A stretch of DNA of 64,000 nt from Ruegeria meonggei (GCF_900172215.1 NZ_FWFP01000003.1:1-64000); one strand, 5' to 3'; counted from the first letter of the stretch, positions 8,233-18,376 are shown. Numbers and translations: made by a program. The notes: generated by a model from the sequence alone, not told the origin.

Positions 8233-9456
8233 CAAAACGGTCTCAAGTGCCCCTAACAACTGATCAATTTCCTGCTGCGAGGTATAATGCGTAAAGCTAA
8301 CGCGCAGTACGCCTTGCTCGGGGTCGACCCCCATCGCCTGCAACGGGCGCACAGCATAAAAGTCGCCGCCACCTGCCATGATACCATGATCGTTCAGGTC
8401 TGCGGCCACGGCCTCGGCGTCCGTGTTCAGGGACAGGGCCACCGTAGGAGCGCGCTGGGTGGCGTCGGACGTGCCAATCAGCCGTACGTTGTTGCGGTCT
8501 TTAACCGCGTCCAAAACGGGCTGCAGAAGCGCAACCTCGTGCGCGCGCATCAGGTCGTGCACAAATGCCGCGCGCGCAGCCGCACCGGACCCGGGGCCGT
8601 TGTGATGATCGCACAGCAGATCAACATAATCCGCCATGCCTGCGCTGGCCGCGATCTGCGCGTGATCGGGACCCGCCGGGGTGAAACGTTTGTGCAGAAC
8701 GTCACCATTGAAATAATGTGCCTGGTTCGGCAGCAACTCTCCGATTGCGCGGCGGATCACCATACAACCCTGATGCGGGCCGTAAGTTTTATAGGCTGAA
8801 AACAAATAGATATCGGGGCCAAGCTCCCCCACATTCGGGAATCCGTGCGGTGCATAAGACACTCCGTCCACACAGACAAACGCACCGGCGGCGTGGGCGA
8901 TTGCGGTGATTTCGGTGACCGGATTGATCTCTCCGATAACGTTGGAGCAGTGCGGAAAACAGACCAGACGCACCTTTTCATCCAGCATGTTTTCCAGATC
9001 CTGAGGGTTCAGAGATCCGGTCTGGGGATCGATCTGCCATTCGCGGACGTCTATCCCTTCCTCTGCCAGACGCCGCCAGGGACCGGAATTCGCCTCGTGA
9101 TCCTGGTTGGTGACAATGATTGCATCACCGGGCTGCATCCACTGACGAAATGCCTGCGCCAGAACATAGGTGTTTTGGGTGGTCGACGGCCCAAAGCTCA
9201 GCTCGTCTGTGTCTACACCCAGAATGGCAGCCATGCGGGTGCGGGCCTCATCCATCTCTTCTCCGGCCAGGCGGCTGGCCTGATACGGCGCATAGGGTTG
9301 CACCTTGCGTTGAGTATAAAACCGTGTCAGCCGATCCAGCACCGGTTTGCATGTATACGAACCGCCAGCATTTTCAAAAAACGCCTGTCCTTGCAGGCTG
9401 GGTTCCTGAAACGCCGGAAACTGCGATCGAACGAAATTGATATCCAGAGTGCTCAT
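8230..9456 (-). CDS. Class V PLP aminotransferase / cysteine-desulfurase-like protein
   Basis: A 408-residue fold-type I PLP enzyme. The PLP Schiff-base lysine is K223 in FSAYKTYGPHQG. The cofactor ring is contacted by H120 in NQDHEANSGPW and D197 in CVDGVSYAPH. Overall it resembles the cysteine-desulfurase-like branch of class V, but no clear catalytic cysteine loop of the IscS/SufS kind was recognised, so true desulfurase activity is doubtful. Start: the ATG at 9456 has AAGGAGG eight bases upstream (9471-9465); an ATG ten codons earlier lies upstream of that site and is rejected. It sits alone, 250 bases after pyrH (with a terminator between) and 48 bases ahead of the photolyase. Substrate is unknown. 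Confidence 0.8.
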   Translation of the reverse strand: MSTLDINFVRSQFPAFQEPSLQGQAFFENAGGSYTCKPVLDRLTRFYTQRKVQPYAPYQASRLAGEEMDEARTRMAAILGVDTDELSFGPSTTQNTYVLAQAFRQWMQPGDAIIVTNQDHEANSGPWRRLAEEGIDVREWQIDPQTGSLNPQDLENMLDEKVRLVCFPHCSNVIGEINPVTEITAIAHAAGAFVCVDGVSYAPHGFPNVGELGPDIYLFSAYKTYGPHQGCMVIRRAIGELLPNQAHYFNGDVLHKRFTPAGPDHAQIAASAGMADYVDLLCDHHNGPGSGAAARAAFVHDLMRAHEVALLQPVLDAVKDRNNVRLIGTSDATQRAPTVALSLNTDAEAVAADLNDHGIMAGGGDFYAVRPLQAMGVDPEQGVLRVSFTHYTSQQEIDQLLGALETVL

Positions 9457-9657
9457 GGCACGTGCCTCCTTGTTTATGCTCGTCATTCCAAAAGGTGTCC
9501 GAGCATGATTCCGGAACCCTCAGAAACCATGGCAGGTCTTCCAGCCCAGCCGACGCCGCACAGACGCCCGCAGCCCCTGCACGTGTAGCACGCAAGAACA
9601 CCGACACGTTGCCCAGAGGTCCAGCTGTCGTCAAGCGCACAACAGGGTGTGGAACTG

Positions 9658-9685
9658 AAAAAGCCGGGCGAAACGGCCCGGCTTT
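9658..9685 (-). terminator. Rho-independent terminator of pyrH
   Basis: A perfect 10-bp stem (AAAGCCGGGC at 9660-9669 with GCCCGGCTTT at 9676-9685) and six-base loop, lying 22 bases beyond the pyrH stop. Read on the minus strand the hairpin ends in TTTTT, so it should terminate pyrH transcription before the aminotransferase gene. Confidence 0.9.
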
Positions 9686-9707
9686 GACTGATAGAACTGG
9701 AGGAGGT

Positions 9708-10460
9708 TCAGCCCTGAACTTTGGTATACGTGCCCTCACCCGCCAGAATGCCCCGGAACCCACCGGGTTCATCCAGCCCAAAGACAATCAGTGGTAGGTT
9801 GTTGTCACGTGCCAGCGCGATTGCCGAGGCGTCCATGACCCGCAGACGCTTGGCCAGCACGTCGTCATAGCTGACCGAGTCATACCGCACCGCGTCCGCA
9901 TGAACCTTGGGGTCTTTGTCATAGACACCGTCGACGCCATTCTTACCCATAAAGATCGCCTCACACGCCATTTCATTGGCGCGCAGCGTTGCCGCAGTGT
10001 CGGTGGTGAAATACGGGTTGCCCGTTCCGGCGGCAAAGATGCAAACACGTTTCTTTTCCAGGTGCCGCACGGCGCGCCGGCGAATATACGGCTCGCACAC
10101 TTCATCCATTCGAATGGCTGAGATGACGCGGGTGAACACGCCAACTTCTTCCAGGGCCGATTGCATCCCCAGCGCATTCATCACTGTCGCCAACATACCC
10201 ATATAATCAGCTGTCGTCCGCTCCATTCCCTGGGCCGAGCCGCTGAGCCCGCGGAAGATGTTACCGCCCCCGATCACCATGCATATCTCGACGCCCAAAT
10301 CGTGCACCGATTTGACCTCTTGCGCGATGCGCTGAACGGTTGGCGGGTGCAGGCCAAACCCCTGATCCCCCATCAACGCCTCGCCCGAGATTTTCAGCAT
10401 CACGCGTTTATACGTCGCCTTGGGGGTGGCGGTGGTCTCATTTGTCGAGGAAAGGCTCAT
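9708..10460 (-). CDS. pyrH: UMP kinase
   Basis: A 250-residue amino-acid-kinase-fold enzyme that phosphorylates UMP to UDP in pyrimidine nucleotide synthesis, normally hexameric and regulated by GTP and UTP. Diagnostic segments are [14 protein letters not shown] (phosphate loop), [41 protein letters not shown] and GVYDKDPKV. The N-terminus has about 15 extra polar residues compared with E. coli PyrH, and no better internal start is visible. Many bacteria have frr directly after pyrH; here a terminator and an unrelated aminotransferase follow. It diverges from miaA across a 97-base gap that must hold both promoters. Confidence 0.95.
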   Translation of the reverse strand: MSLSSTNETTATPKATYKRVMLKISGEALMGDQGFGLHPPTVQRIAQEVKSVHDLGVEICMVIGGGNIFRGLSGSAQGMERTTADYMGMLATVMNALGMQSALEEVGVFTRVISAIRMDEVCEPYIRRRAVRHLEKKRVCIFAAGTGNPYFTTDTAATLRANEMACEAIFMGKNGVDGVYDKDPKVHADAVRYDSVSYDDVLAKRLRVMDASAIALARDNNLPLIVFGLDEPGGFRGILAGEGTYTKVQG

Positions 10461-10557
10461 GTTGCGCTCCGGGCTGGCACGGGTTTATTTTCAGGCGCAA
10501 AATGAAGCAAAAGCTCCGCAGGTTCAATGCGGTTGGTTAGGAATGAGGCGACCGCGC

Positions 10558-11451
10558 ATGAGCACTGTCAAAACTTCGCAATTCTGGGATCGTCTGCCAC
10601 CCATTCCGGATGACAAACCTGTCCTGATCGCTGGCCCGACAGCATCGGGCAAATCGGCTCTGGCCTTGCGGATCGCGGAAGAATTCGGCGGCGTCATCGT
10701 CAACGCCGATGCCAGCCAGGTCTATGACTGCTGGCGGGTGATCTCGGCCCGTCCATCCGCCGAGGAAGAGGCCAGCGCACCGCATCGCCTGTATGGCCAT
10801 GTCGCCTATGATCAGGATTATTCCACCGGGCACTGGCTGCGGGATGTGACGCCTCTGTTATCGGGTGAACAACGCCCGATCATCGTTGGTGGTACGGGGC
10901 TGTATTTCACGGCCCTGACCGAGGGCATGGCAGACATTCCCGCCACCCCGCCCCGGATACGGGCTGCGGCCGATCAGTTGGAACTGTCTAAGCTGATCAA
11001 CGGTGTCGATCCCGGAACCCTGCAGCGGATCGACACCCACAACCGCGCCCGCGTTCAGCGCGCGTGGGAGGTACAGCAAGCGACCGGGCGCAGCCTGGGC
11101 GACTGGCAGGACAACACACCGCCGCCGATGCTTGCGCTTTGTGACACGGTTCCGATTGTGATTGACGTGGATAAACAATGGCTTCTGGATCGTATCACTC
11201 GCCGTTTCGATCAGATGCTGGAAACCGGCGCCCTGCCCGAGGTCGAAGCGATGCGCCACCTTTACAATCCGTCTTTGTCTGCATTCAAAGCCATCGGCGT
11301 GCCCGAGCTTCTGGCATACCTGGACGGGCACATGACTTTGGATCAAGCCAGAGAACGCGCCACAATTGCAACCCGCCAGTTCGCAAAACGTCAGCGCACA
11401 TGGTTTAGGGCCAGAATGAAAAGCTGGAATCACATAGATTTCTCAAAATGA
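10558..11451 (+). CDS. miaA: tRNA dimethylallyltransferase
   Basis: A 297-residue enzyme that adds a dimethylallyl group to N6 of A37 in tRNAs reading UNN codons, the first step of ms2i6A formation. The P-loop is GPTASGKS at residues 26-33, followed by [36 protein letters not shown] and, near the end, [13 protein letters not shown], all conserved in MiaA. The frame is open upstream to 10420 inside pyrH, but the ATG at 10558 preceded by GAGG (10545-10548) gives the normal MiaA N-terminus. It is single and closed by a hairpin. Confidence 0.95.
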   Translation: MSTVKTSQFWDRLPPIPDDKPVLIAGPTASGKSALALRIAEEFGGVIVNADASQVYDCWRVISARPSAEEEASAPHRLYGHVAYDQDYSTGHWLRDVTPLLSGEQRPIIVGGTGLYFTALTEGMADIPATPPRIRAAADQLELSKLINGVDPGTLQRIDTHNRARVQRAWEVQQATGRSLGDWQDNTPPPMLALCDTVPIVIDVDKQWLLDRITRRFDQMLETGALPEVEAMRHLYNPSLSAFKAIGVPELLAYLDGHMTLDQARERATIATRQFAKRQRTWFRARMKSWNHIDFSK

Positions 11452-11452
11452 T

Positions 11453-11489
11453 ACCTCGGGCAGTTCAACCAGAGGTGCCCAGGTTTTTT
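11453..11489 (+). terminator. Rho-independent terminator after miaA
   Basis: The stem ACCT-c-GGGCA (11453-11462) pairs with TGCCC-AGGT (11476-11484) with one bulged C and a 13-base loop, then a run of six T. It begins two bases after the miaA stop. Confidence 0.75.
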
Positions 11490-11779
11490 GCACCGGCATT
11501 TTAAGCAAGCGAATCCACAGCATTACATCGGGTTTAACTAGCCCAAACACCATAACCTGTGGTCTCTGTTACCGATAACCGGGGCTCATTGATGTCGTTT
11601 TTGTACCATGAATGACGATTTCGAACGTTGACCTCAGCAAATTTCTGGGGCCGAATGACCCCATGGGGATGTTCAGGATCCAACAAAAGAAAACCTACGA
11701 ACCTGCCGACCGGGTCATTCCCGTCTGAGCGGTTCAGAGCTTCTTCACTATTATAAAAGTGTCACAGGGAGAGACATTA
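11490..11779 (+). other. Intergenic region upstream of the ABC importer
   Basis: About 290 bases without a supportable gene on either strand. It presumably holds the promoter of the importer operon. A 10-bp palindrome CCCCATGGGG is visible near 11660, but I see no confident -35/-10 pair, riboswitch fold or second operator half. The last 12 bases contain GGGAGAG, the ribosome-binding site of the next gene. Confidence 0.4.
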
Positions 11780-13450
11780 ATGCGAAATCAAACCTTGACC
11801 GGAGCACCGATTCATCGGGCGGCAGAAATGCATGCTCAGGAATATCGGGACGGCAAACTGAGCCGGCGCGAGTTTATGGCCCGCGCCACCGCTCTGGGTG
11901 TCACCGTACCGGCAGCTTACGGAATGATTGGCCTGGCTTCACCCGCCAAAGCGCAAGAAGCGCAGCGCGGTGGGACCATCCGCTATCAGATGGAAGTGCG
12001 CGCACTCAAAGACCCGCGCACCTATGACTGGACCCAGATCGCCACCTTTACCGCTGGCTGGCTGGAATATCTGGTCGAATACAACAACGACGGTTCGTTC
12101 AAGCCGATGCTGTTGGAAAGCTGGGAAACCAATGACGACGCGACCGAGCACACGCTGAACGTGCGCAAGGGTGTCACTTGGAACAACGGCGAACCGTTTA
12201 CGGCAGCAGACGTCGCCCGCAACATCGAGATGTGGTGTGATGCGACGGTCGAGGGCAACTCGATGGCGTCGCGGATGACCTCTCTGGTCGACCCCGATAC
12301 CCAAAAGGCCGCAGACGGCGCCATCACTGTGGTTGACGATCATACCGTCCAGCTGAAGTGTCTTTCGCCGGATATCACTGTTATCCCCGGCATGGCGGAT
12401 TACCCCGGTTCCATCGTGCACAGCAGCCACGACCCCGCCAACATGCTGGCCAACCCAATCGGGACGGGCTTTATGCTGCCGGAAAGCCATGAAGTTGGCG
12501 TAAAGGGTGTGCTGGTCCGTAACGAAGACCACGAATGGTGGGGCTATGCCGCTGGCAAAGGCGGCTATATCGACCGGATCGAATTCATCGACTACGGCAC
12601 CGACCCCGCTGCGTTCCTGGCCGCCTACGAGGCGGAAGAGATCGACATGAACTGGGAATCGGTCGGTGAATTTGTCGACATCTTTGACGGCATCGGCCTG
12701 ACCCGATCGGAAATCCCGTCGGGCTTTACTATTGTCATCCGTCCCAACCAACTGGCCGAAGACGCAGATGGCAACAAGATCTATGCCGATAAGCGTGTTC
12801 GCCAGGCTCTGGCGATGGCCGTCGATAACGAGGTCTGTCTGGAATTGGGTATGTCAGGATACGGCATTCCGGCTGACAACTGCCATGTCGGCCCGATGCA
12901 CCCAGAATTCGACTCGGCTGTTACCCGCCTGCCCTATGATCCTGCCGGCGCCAAAGCCCTTATGGACGAAGCAGGCATGGCCGATTTTGAACACGAAGTT
13001 CAGTCGATCGACGATGACTGGCGCCGCAACACTACAGCTGCAGTCGTTGCCCAGTTGAACGACGCAGGTATCAAGGCGCGTCACACGGTTCTGCCGGGTT
13101 CGACCTTCTGGAACGACTGGACCAAATACGCGTTCTCGTCGACCAACTGGAACCACCGTCCGCTGGGCACACAGGTTCTGGCACTGGCATACAAGTCCGG
13201 CGTGGCTTGGAACGAATCCGGTTTCGCCAATGATGAGTTTGACGCTCTGCTAGCCGAGGCGAATTCCATCGCGGATGTGGACCAGCGTCGCGAAGTGATG
13301 GCCAAGCTTCAGGCGATCATGATCGACGAAGGTGTGACCATTCAGCCGTATTGGCGCACGGCCATGCGTCACCACCGCGACAATATGGTGGGGGTCGAAA
13401 AACACATTGCGGACCTGCCGCAGATCTACAAGTTCGGCATTGTGTCCTGA
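11780..13450 (+). CDS. ABC importer periplasmic substrate-binding protein (family 5, peptide/opine type), Tat-exported
   Basis: A 556-residue cluster-C substrate-binding protein (SBP_bac_5). The N-terminus carries a twin-arginine signal, [10 protein letters not shown], with RR at residues 29-30, followed by a hydrophobic stretch and a likely cleavage after AKA (about 58). Mature features typical of the family include [25 protein letters not shown], the [13 protein letters not shown] helix and [15 protein letters not shown]. The ligand is not deducible; family members bind oligopeptides, opines, nickel or sugars. The ATG at 11780 is chosen for GGGAGAG six bases before it, over a GTG at 11759. 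A strong terminator-like hairpin follows before the permease genes, a common way to make more binding protein than transporter. Confidence 0.88.
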   Translation: MRNQTLTGAPIHRAAEMHAQEYRDGKLSRREFMARATALGVTVPAAYGMIGLASPAKAQEAQRGGTIRYQMEVRALKDPRTYDWTQIATFTAGWLEYLVEYNNDGSFKPMLLESWETNDDATEHTLNVRKGVTWNNGEPFTAADVARNIEMWCDATVEGNSMASRMTSLVDPDTQKAADGAITVVDDHTVQLKCLSPDITVIPGMADYPGSIVHSSHDPANMLANPIGTGFMLPESHEVGVKGVLVRNEDHEWWGYAAGKGGYIDRIEFIDYGTDPAAFLAAYEAEEIDMNWESVGEFVDIFDGIGLTRSEIPSGFTIVIRPNQLAEDADGNKIYADKRVRQALAMAVDNEVCLELGMSGYGIPADNCHVGPMHPEFDSAVTRLPYDPAGAKALMDEAGMADFEHEVQSIDDDWRRNTTAAVVAQLNDAGIKARHTVLPGSTFWNDWTKYAFSSTNWNHRPLGTQVLALAYKSGVAWNESGFANDEFDALLAEANSIADVDQRREVMAKLQAIMIDEGVTIQPYWRTAMRHHRDNMVGVEKHIADLPQIYKFGIVS

Positions 13451-13462
13451 CCTGACAAAACC

Positions 13463-13491
13463 AAAGCCGCGCCCCACTGGCGCGGCTTTTT
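13463..13491 (+). terminator. Terminator/attenuator hairpin inside the ABC operon
   Basis: A perfect 11-bp stem (AAAGCCGCGCC at 13463-13473 with GGCGCGGCTTT at 13479-13489), loop CCACT, then further T. It lies 12 bases beyond the binding-protein stop and 80 bases before the first permease. It probably terminates most transcripts and protects the 3' end of the binding-protein message. Confidence 0.85.
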
Positions 13492-13572
13492 CGTCCTGAG
13501 TGCGGCGGCAATAAAAAACAGCGATGCGCGGTTCAACTTGAAACACGCGCTAGCCTACCAACAGGGGCTAAC

Positions 13573-14619
13573 ATGGGACTATTCATTCTAAAGCGTGTCG
13601 GCATCATGCTATTGACAGCATTATGTCTGACATTCTTGGTCTTTTTCCTCACCAACCTATATCCGAACCTCGAAAAGCTTGCCAAAACCCAAGGCAACTT
13701 CCGCATGTCGGACGAACAGGTCGCAAGCTACCTTGAAAAGAACGGGTATCTGCAACCTACGCCCGTGAAGTACGGCGAATGGCTGGGCGTTTTGCCTTCC
13801 TATCGGCATACAAACGAAGACGGATCTGTTCTGGGCAGATGCATCCTGCCGGGCACAACCGCGGAAGAGTCGCCTAATTTCTGCGGCATCCTGCAGGGAT
13901 ACTGGGGATACTCGTCCGTTTTCAAAGAAGAGGTCTCGACCGTTGTTGGCACCCGGCTGGCATTGACCGGCCGCTTAATGTTCTGGGTGATGCTGCTGAT
14001 GGTGCCTTCTGCGTTGATCCTAGGGATTTTGGCCGGTATGCGCGAAGGCTCGGCTACCGACCGTACGCTGTCGACCATCGCAATCACCACAACCGCGACA
14101 CCGGAATACGTCTCTGGGGTTATCTTTATTGCGATCTTCACCTCATCCGCCGTGGGTTTAAAGTGGTTCAAGGGAACCGCGACACAGGCGATGGAAAACC
14201 CGACCTTCGAAAATTTCTTCCTGCCGGTGCTGACCATCGCGCTTTATGGCATGGGGTACATCGCGCGGATGACCCGCGCTTCGATGACCGAAGTGATGAC
14301 CGCGCAGTATATTCGGACCGCCCGCCTGAAAGGTGTCGCGTTCCCCAACATCGTTATGAAGCACGCTTTGCGCAACGCGCTGATCGCGCCCTTTACCGTC
14401 ATCATGCTGCAGTTCCCATGGCTGCTGAATGGCGTGGTGATCGTTGAGACCCTGTTCAACTACAAGGGCTTTGGATGGGCACTGGTACAGGCGGCAGGCA
14501 ACAACGACATCCAGCTATTGCTGGCGATTTCAGTCGTGTCGGTCTTTGTGGTGCTGGTGACGCAGCTGATCTCGGATATCGGCTATGTCTACCTCAACCC
14601 GCGCATCCGTATTTCGTAA
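13573..14619 (+). CDS. ABC importer permease, DppB type
   Basis: A 348-residue inner-membrane permease of the dipeptide/oligopeptide/nickel importer class. The first TM (ILKRVGIMLLTALCLTFLVF) is followed by a long periplasmic loop of about 100 residues, larger than in E. coli DppB and containing two cysteines (RCILPG, NFCGIL). A five-TM core follows, with the cytoplasmic coupling EAA-type motif at ASMTEVMTAQYIRTARLKG. The C-terminus ends LISDIGYVYLNPRIRIS, typical of DppB. It lies 13 bases before the second permease gene; the two should form a heterodimeric channel. Confidence 0.9.
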   Translation: MGLFILKRVGIMLLTALCLTFLVFFLTNLYPNLEKLAKTQGNFRMSDEQVASYLEKNGYLQPTPVKYGEWLGVLPSYRHTNEDGSVLGRCILPGTTAEESPNFCGILQGYWGYSSVFKEEVSTVVGTRLALTGRLMFWVMLLMVPSALILGILAGMREGSATDRTLSTIAITTTATPEYVSGVIFIAIFTSSAVGLKWFKGTATQAMENPTFENFFLPVLTIALYGMGYIARMTRASMTEVMTAQYIRTARLKGVAFPNIVMKHALRNALIAPFTVIMLQFPWLLNGVVIVETLFNYKGFGWALVQAAGNNDIQLLLAISVVSVFVVLVTQLISDIGYVYLNPRIRIS

Positions 14620-14632
14620 GGAAGGATAGAAC

Positions 14633-16096
14633 ATGGAACCTCTTACCTGGACCGGCTCTATTGCCTTTCTGAACCCTTTGCTGATGATCTCGCTGGCTGC
14701 GATGTTGATTTCCATCGTGGTCTGGATCCTTGGCAGCATCGTGCTGCCCGAGGCACCGCTGAGCATCAATGTCGACGGAACCCTAAACGCCAATGCCGGG
14801 CTGCGGGGGCTTACCCAATCAGCCTTGCGATACAGTTTCATGGCCAGTGTGGCCGTTACGCTGGCCTATCTGGTGCTGGGCATCCTGATGGGGACCAGCG
14901 CCGGGATCATCGGCGCGATATCACGGCAGTTCCTGCCAGTCTGGTTGTCGCTGATCATTCTGTTTGCCATGTCCATTGCGTTCAAACGGCGCCTTGGTCT
15001 GTACGGCAAGCTGTTTGACAGCCCGATCGGGATGATCGGTTTCGGCCTTGTGATGTTTTGGGTATTCACCGGTATCTTTGGTGCCATGGACCTGATCATC
15101 ACACACGATCCGCTGTCGCAGCTTTCGGGCATGAAGAATAAGGTCCCTGGAACACCGGTGCCGTCAACGGATGAAGGTCAATATGCCTGGTACCTGCTGG
15201 GCGGTGACAACCTAGCCCGGGATGTCTTTAGCCGTATGGTCAGAGGCGCGTGGGAAGTGGTCAAGATCGCGCCCTTTGCGACCATCTTTGCCTTTATGGT
15301 CGGCATTACGCTGGGCCTGCCTGCCGGGTATTACGGCGGACGTCTGGATACGTTCCTGTCCTTCCTGGCCAACCTGATCCTGGCCTTCCCGGTCATCTTG
15401 TTGTTCTACCTGCTGGTCACGCCAGAGATCGTCGCAACCGGCGTGCCGAACTATATGGCCGCAGTGCTGTTCGTCTTTCCCATCATTTTCCTTGCGGTGC
15501 TTCTGAACTCGCGCTTTTACACCCGCCCGAATTTTCGCACGCCGCTTTTGATTGGGGTTCTGGGGGTTGCGCTGTGGTTCTATCTGTCGATGATCTCGAC
15601 CGGTGGCTACATTATCGAAACAGAGACCTATCGCATCTGGGGTCTGCCCACATATCTTGATCTGTTCAACATCCCCGGAGGTATTCTGGTGGTGTTTGTG
15701 TCGGTCGTCTTCGTGAACTCACCCACTGTGTTCCGTATCGTGCGGGGCCTGGCGCTGGACATCAAGACTCGGGACTATGTGGCGGCGGCGCAAACGCGCG
15801 GTGAAGGTCCATGGTACATCATGCTGTGGGAGATCCTGCCCAACGCACGCGGTCCGCTGATCGTCGATTTTTGCCTGCGCATCGGATACACCACCATCCT
15901 TTTAGGGACGTTGGGCTTCTTTGGCTTGGGCCTGCCTCCGGAAAGCCCCGACTGGGGGTCGACGATCAACGAAGGGCGCAAGCTGTTGTCGATCTATCTG
16001 CACCCGGCCCTGCCGCCTGCGCTGGCGCTGTTGTCTCTGGTTCTTGGTTTGAACCTGCTGGCCGACGGACTGCGCGAAGAAAGCCTGAAGGATTGA
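14633..16096 (+). CDS. ABC importer permease, DppC type, with extended N-terminal half
   Basis: A 487-residue permease, much longer than a usual DppC (about 300). Extra hydrophobic segments occupy roughly residues 10-35, 65-115 and 130-150. They are followed by the typical DppC periplasmic motif YLLGGDNLARDVFSRMVRGA and the BPD transport core, split by an additional membrane insertion around residues 255-345. The coupling motif is RGLALDIKTRDYVAAAQTRG, followed by NARGPLIVDFCLRIG and LGFFGLGLPPESPDWGS, all characteristic. SD AAGGA precedes the ATG. Extended permeases of this kind seem to travel with a fused ATPase, as here. Confidence 0.87.
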   Translation: MEPLTWTGSIAFLNPLLMISLAAMLISIVVWILGSIVLPEAPLSINVDGTLNANAGLRGLTQSALRYSFMASVAVTLAYLVLGILMGTSAGIIGAISRQFLPVWLSLIILFAMSIAFKRRLGLYGKLFDSPIGMIGFGLVMFWVFTGIFGAMDLIITHDPLSQLSGMKNKVPGTPVPSTDEGQYAWYLLGGDNLARDVFSRMVRGAWEVVKIAPFATIFAFMVGITLGLPAGYYGGRLDTFLSFLANLILAFPVILLFYLLVTPEIVATGVPNYMAAVLFVFPIIFLAVLLNSRFYTRPNFRTPLLIGVLGVALWFYLSMISTGGYIIETETYRIWGLPTYLDLFNIPGGILVVFVSVVFVNSPTVFRIVRGLALDIKTRDYVAAAQTRGEGPWYIMLWEILPNARGPLIVDFCLRIGYTTILLGTLGFFGLGLPPESPDWGSTINEGRKLLSIYLHPALPPALALLSLVLGLNLLADGLREESLKD

Positions 16097-16224
16097 TGTG
16101 ACCAAGGCCGGGGGCCAGCCCCGTCGCCATCTGGGCTCGAACCAGTGGCGCCACAGATGGCAACCCCCCGGGATATTTTTAGCCAGATGACGGGGATTCC
16201 CTGACTCTCGCGAGGAGAAACAAG

Positions 16225-18312
16225 ATGAGCAAACTGGCGGAATATGACGGCCCGATCCTTGAGATCGACAAGCTGTCGATTTCATTCTTTACCCGCCTTC
16301 GGGAAATTCCGGCTGTGATGGACTTTTCGGTTACTGTCCAACCCGGGGAAGCCGTTGGTCTGGTGGGTGAATCCGGTTGTGGCAAATCCACCGTGGCCTT
16401 GGGTGTCATGCAGGATCTGGGCAAGAATGGCCGCATCGTCGGTGGATCGATCAAGTTCAAGGGACGGGACCTGGCCGAAATAAGCTCGGACGAGCTACGG
16501 GACATTCGCGGCAATGAAATCGCGATGATCTATCAGGAACCAATGGCCTCACTTAACCCGGCGATGAAAATCGGTAGGCAGTTGATGGAAGTGCCGATGA
16601 TCCACGAGGGCGTCGGCAAGGACGAGGCCTATGCCCGCGCCCTGGAGGTGGTAACCGATGTGCGCCTACCCGATCCCGAGCGGATGCTCAATTCTTTCCC
16701 GCACCAGCTATCGGGCGGGCAGCAGCAGCGCATTGTGATCGCCATGGCGCTGATGTCGAAACCTGCCCTGTTGATACTGGATGAGCCGACAACCGCGCTG
16801 GACGTGACCGTCGAGGCTGCGGTGGTCGAGCTGGTCAAGGATCTGGGCAAGAAATACGGCACCTCGATGCTGTTCATTTCGCACAATCTGGGGCTGGTGC
16901 TAGAAACCTGTGACCGGTTGTGCGTTATGTATTCCGGTGAGGCGGTCGAGCGCGGCTCGATCCATGATGTATTCGACGAGATGCAGCACCCCTATACGCA
17001 GGCGTTGTTCCGATCTATCCCGTTGCCGGGTGCGGACAAGAACGCGCGGCCACTAGTCGCCATTCCGGGGAATTTCCCCCTGCCCCATGAACGCCCACAG
17101 GGATGCAACTTTGGACCGCGTTGCGACTATTTCGAGGAAGGTCGTTGCGACTCCCAGAACATCCTTATGGAAGCCGTGCCGGGCAATGACCGCCATCACA
17201 CGCGGTGTCTGAAGTTCAAAGAGATCGACTGGAACGCGCCGATCACTCTGGGTGAACAGAAGGAAAAAGGTGAGATTGGCCGGGTTGTATTAAAAATGGA
17301 CAACCTCAAGAAGTACTACGAGGTTGCCGCCAACGCCCTGTTTGGAGGGGGTGAGAAGAAGGTTGTAAAGGCCAACGAGACGCTGAGTTTCGAGGCCCAT
17401 GAATCTGAGACACTGGCTATTGTGGGTGAATCCGGTTGCGGCAAGTCTACCTTTGCCAAGGTGCTAATGGGATTAGAAACAGCGACTGACGGCCAGATTC
17501 TGCTGGACAATCGGAATATCGAAGACGTGCCCATCGAAGAGCGCGACGCCAAGACCGTTGGCGAAGTTCAGATGGTGTTCCAGAACCCGTTCGATACGCT
17601 GAACCCGTCAATGACCGTTGGTCGCCAAATCATCCGCGCGCTGGAAATCTTTGGCGTCGGCAATTCTGAGGCCGAGCGAAAGAAACGAATGCTGGAACTG
17701 CTGGATCTGGTGAAATTACCGCGCGCCTTTGCGGACCGGATGCCAAGACAGTTGTCCGGCGGCCAGAAACAGCGCGTTGGTATCGCACGAGCCTTTGCAG
17801 GCGATGCCCGGATTGTGGTCGCGGACGAGCCGGTCTCGGCGTTGGATGTATCGGTACAGGCGGCGGTGACCGATCTGTTGATGGAGATCCAGCGTGAACA
17901 CAAGACCACCTTGCTGTTCATAAGCCATGATCTGTCGATCGTGCGTTATCTCAGCGACCGGGTCATGGTGATGTACCTGGGCCATGTGGTCGAGCTTGGG
18001 ACAACGGATCAGGTTTTTGCGCCGCCCTACCATCCCTATACCGAGGCGCTGCTGAGCGCGGTGCCGATTGCGGATACATCCGTTGAAAAGCAGCATATCG
18101 TGTTGGATGGCGATATTCCGTCAGCGATGAACCCGCCTCCGGGGTGTCCGTTCCAAACGCGATGCCGGTGGAAATCCGAAGTTCCGAACGGGCTGTGCGA
18201 ACGCGATATACCGCCCGTGAAAACTCTGGCTGACGGGCATCAGGTCAAATGTCATCTGGCCGAGGACATTCTGGCCCGGATGGAGCCGGTGATCAAAATT
18301 GCCGCTGAGTAA
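16225..18312 (+). CDS. ABC importer ATPase, DppD-DppF fusion
   Basis: A 695-residue cytoplasmic protein with two complete ABC ATPase domains. Domain 1 has Walker A GESGCGKS at 48-55, signature LSGGQQQR near 161 and Walker B LLILDEPTTALD. Domain 2 has Walker A GESGCGKS near 400, signature LSGGQKQR near 510 and IVVADEPVSALD. Each half ends with the oligopeptide-transporter C-terminal extension holding a cysteine cluster (GPRCDYFEEGRCD; CPFQTRCRW with LCE), which in relatives binds an iron-sulfur cluster. One polypeptide thus replaces the usual DppD/DppF pair. SD GAGGAG sits just upstream. The 128-base gap after the permease holds a GC-rich stretch but no gene. Confidence 0.93.
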   Translation: MSKLAEYDGPILEIDKLSISFFTRLREIPAVMDFSVTVQPGEAVGLVGESGCGKSTVALGVMQDLGKNGRIVGGSIKFKGRDLAEISSDELRDIRGNEIAMIYQEPMASLNPAMKIGRQLMEVPMIHEGVGKDEAYARALEVVTDVRLPDPERMLNSFPHQLSGGQQQRIVIAMALMSKPALLILDEPTTALDVTVEAAVVELVKDLGKKYGTSMLFISHNLGLVLETCDRLCVMYSGEAVERGSIHDVFDEMQHPYTQALFRSIPLPGADKNARPLVAIPGNFPLPHERPQGCNFGPRCDYFEEGRCDSQNILMEAVPGNDRHHTRCLKFKEIDWNAPITLGEQKEKGEIGRVVLKMDNLKKYYEVAANALFGGGEKKVVKANETLSFEAHESETLAIVGESGCGKSTFAKVLMGLETATDGQILLDNRNIEDVPIEERDAKTVGEVQMVFQNPFDTLNPSMTVGRQIIRALEIFGVGNSEAERKKRMLELLDLVKLPRAFADRMPRQLSGGQKQRVGIARAFAGDARIVVADEPVSALDVSVQAAVTDLLMEIQREHKTTLLFISHDLSIVRYLSDRVMVMYLGHVVELGTTDQVFAPPYHPYTEALLSAVPIADTSVEKQHIVLDGDIPSAMNPPPGCPFQTRCRWKSEVPNGLCERDIPPVKTLADGHQVKCHLAEDILARMEPVIKIAAE

Positions 18313-18325
18313 GAGCTGAAACGCA

Positions 18326-18356
18326 AAGAACCGGCCACAGCGCCGGTTCTTTTTTA
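18326..18356 (+). terminator. Rho-independent terminator of the ABC importer operon
   Basis: A 10-bp stem AAGAACCGGC (18326-18335) with GCCGGTTCTT (18342-18351), loop CACAGC, followed by TTTT. It lies between the plus-strand importer operon and the minus-strand transglycosylase gene that ends at 18377. Confidence 0.9.
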
Positions 18357-18376
18357 GGGGGAGGCGTCAGTTTAGC

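Noticed and set aside
10420..10557. Longer N-terminus for miaA
   Set aside because: It would overlap the divergent pyrH start and adds residues outside the MiaA fold; the ATG at 10558 has a better-placed GAGG.
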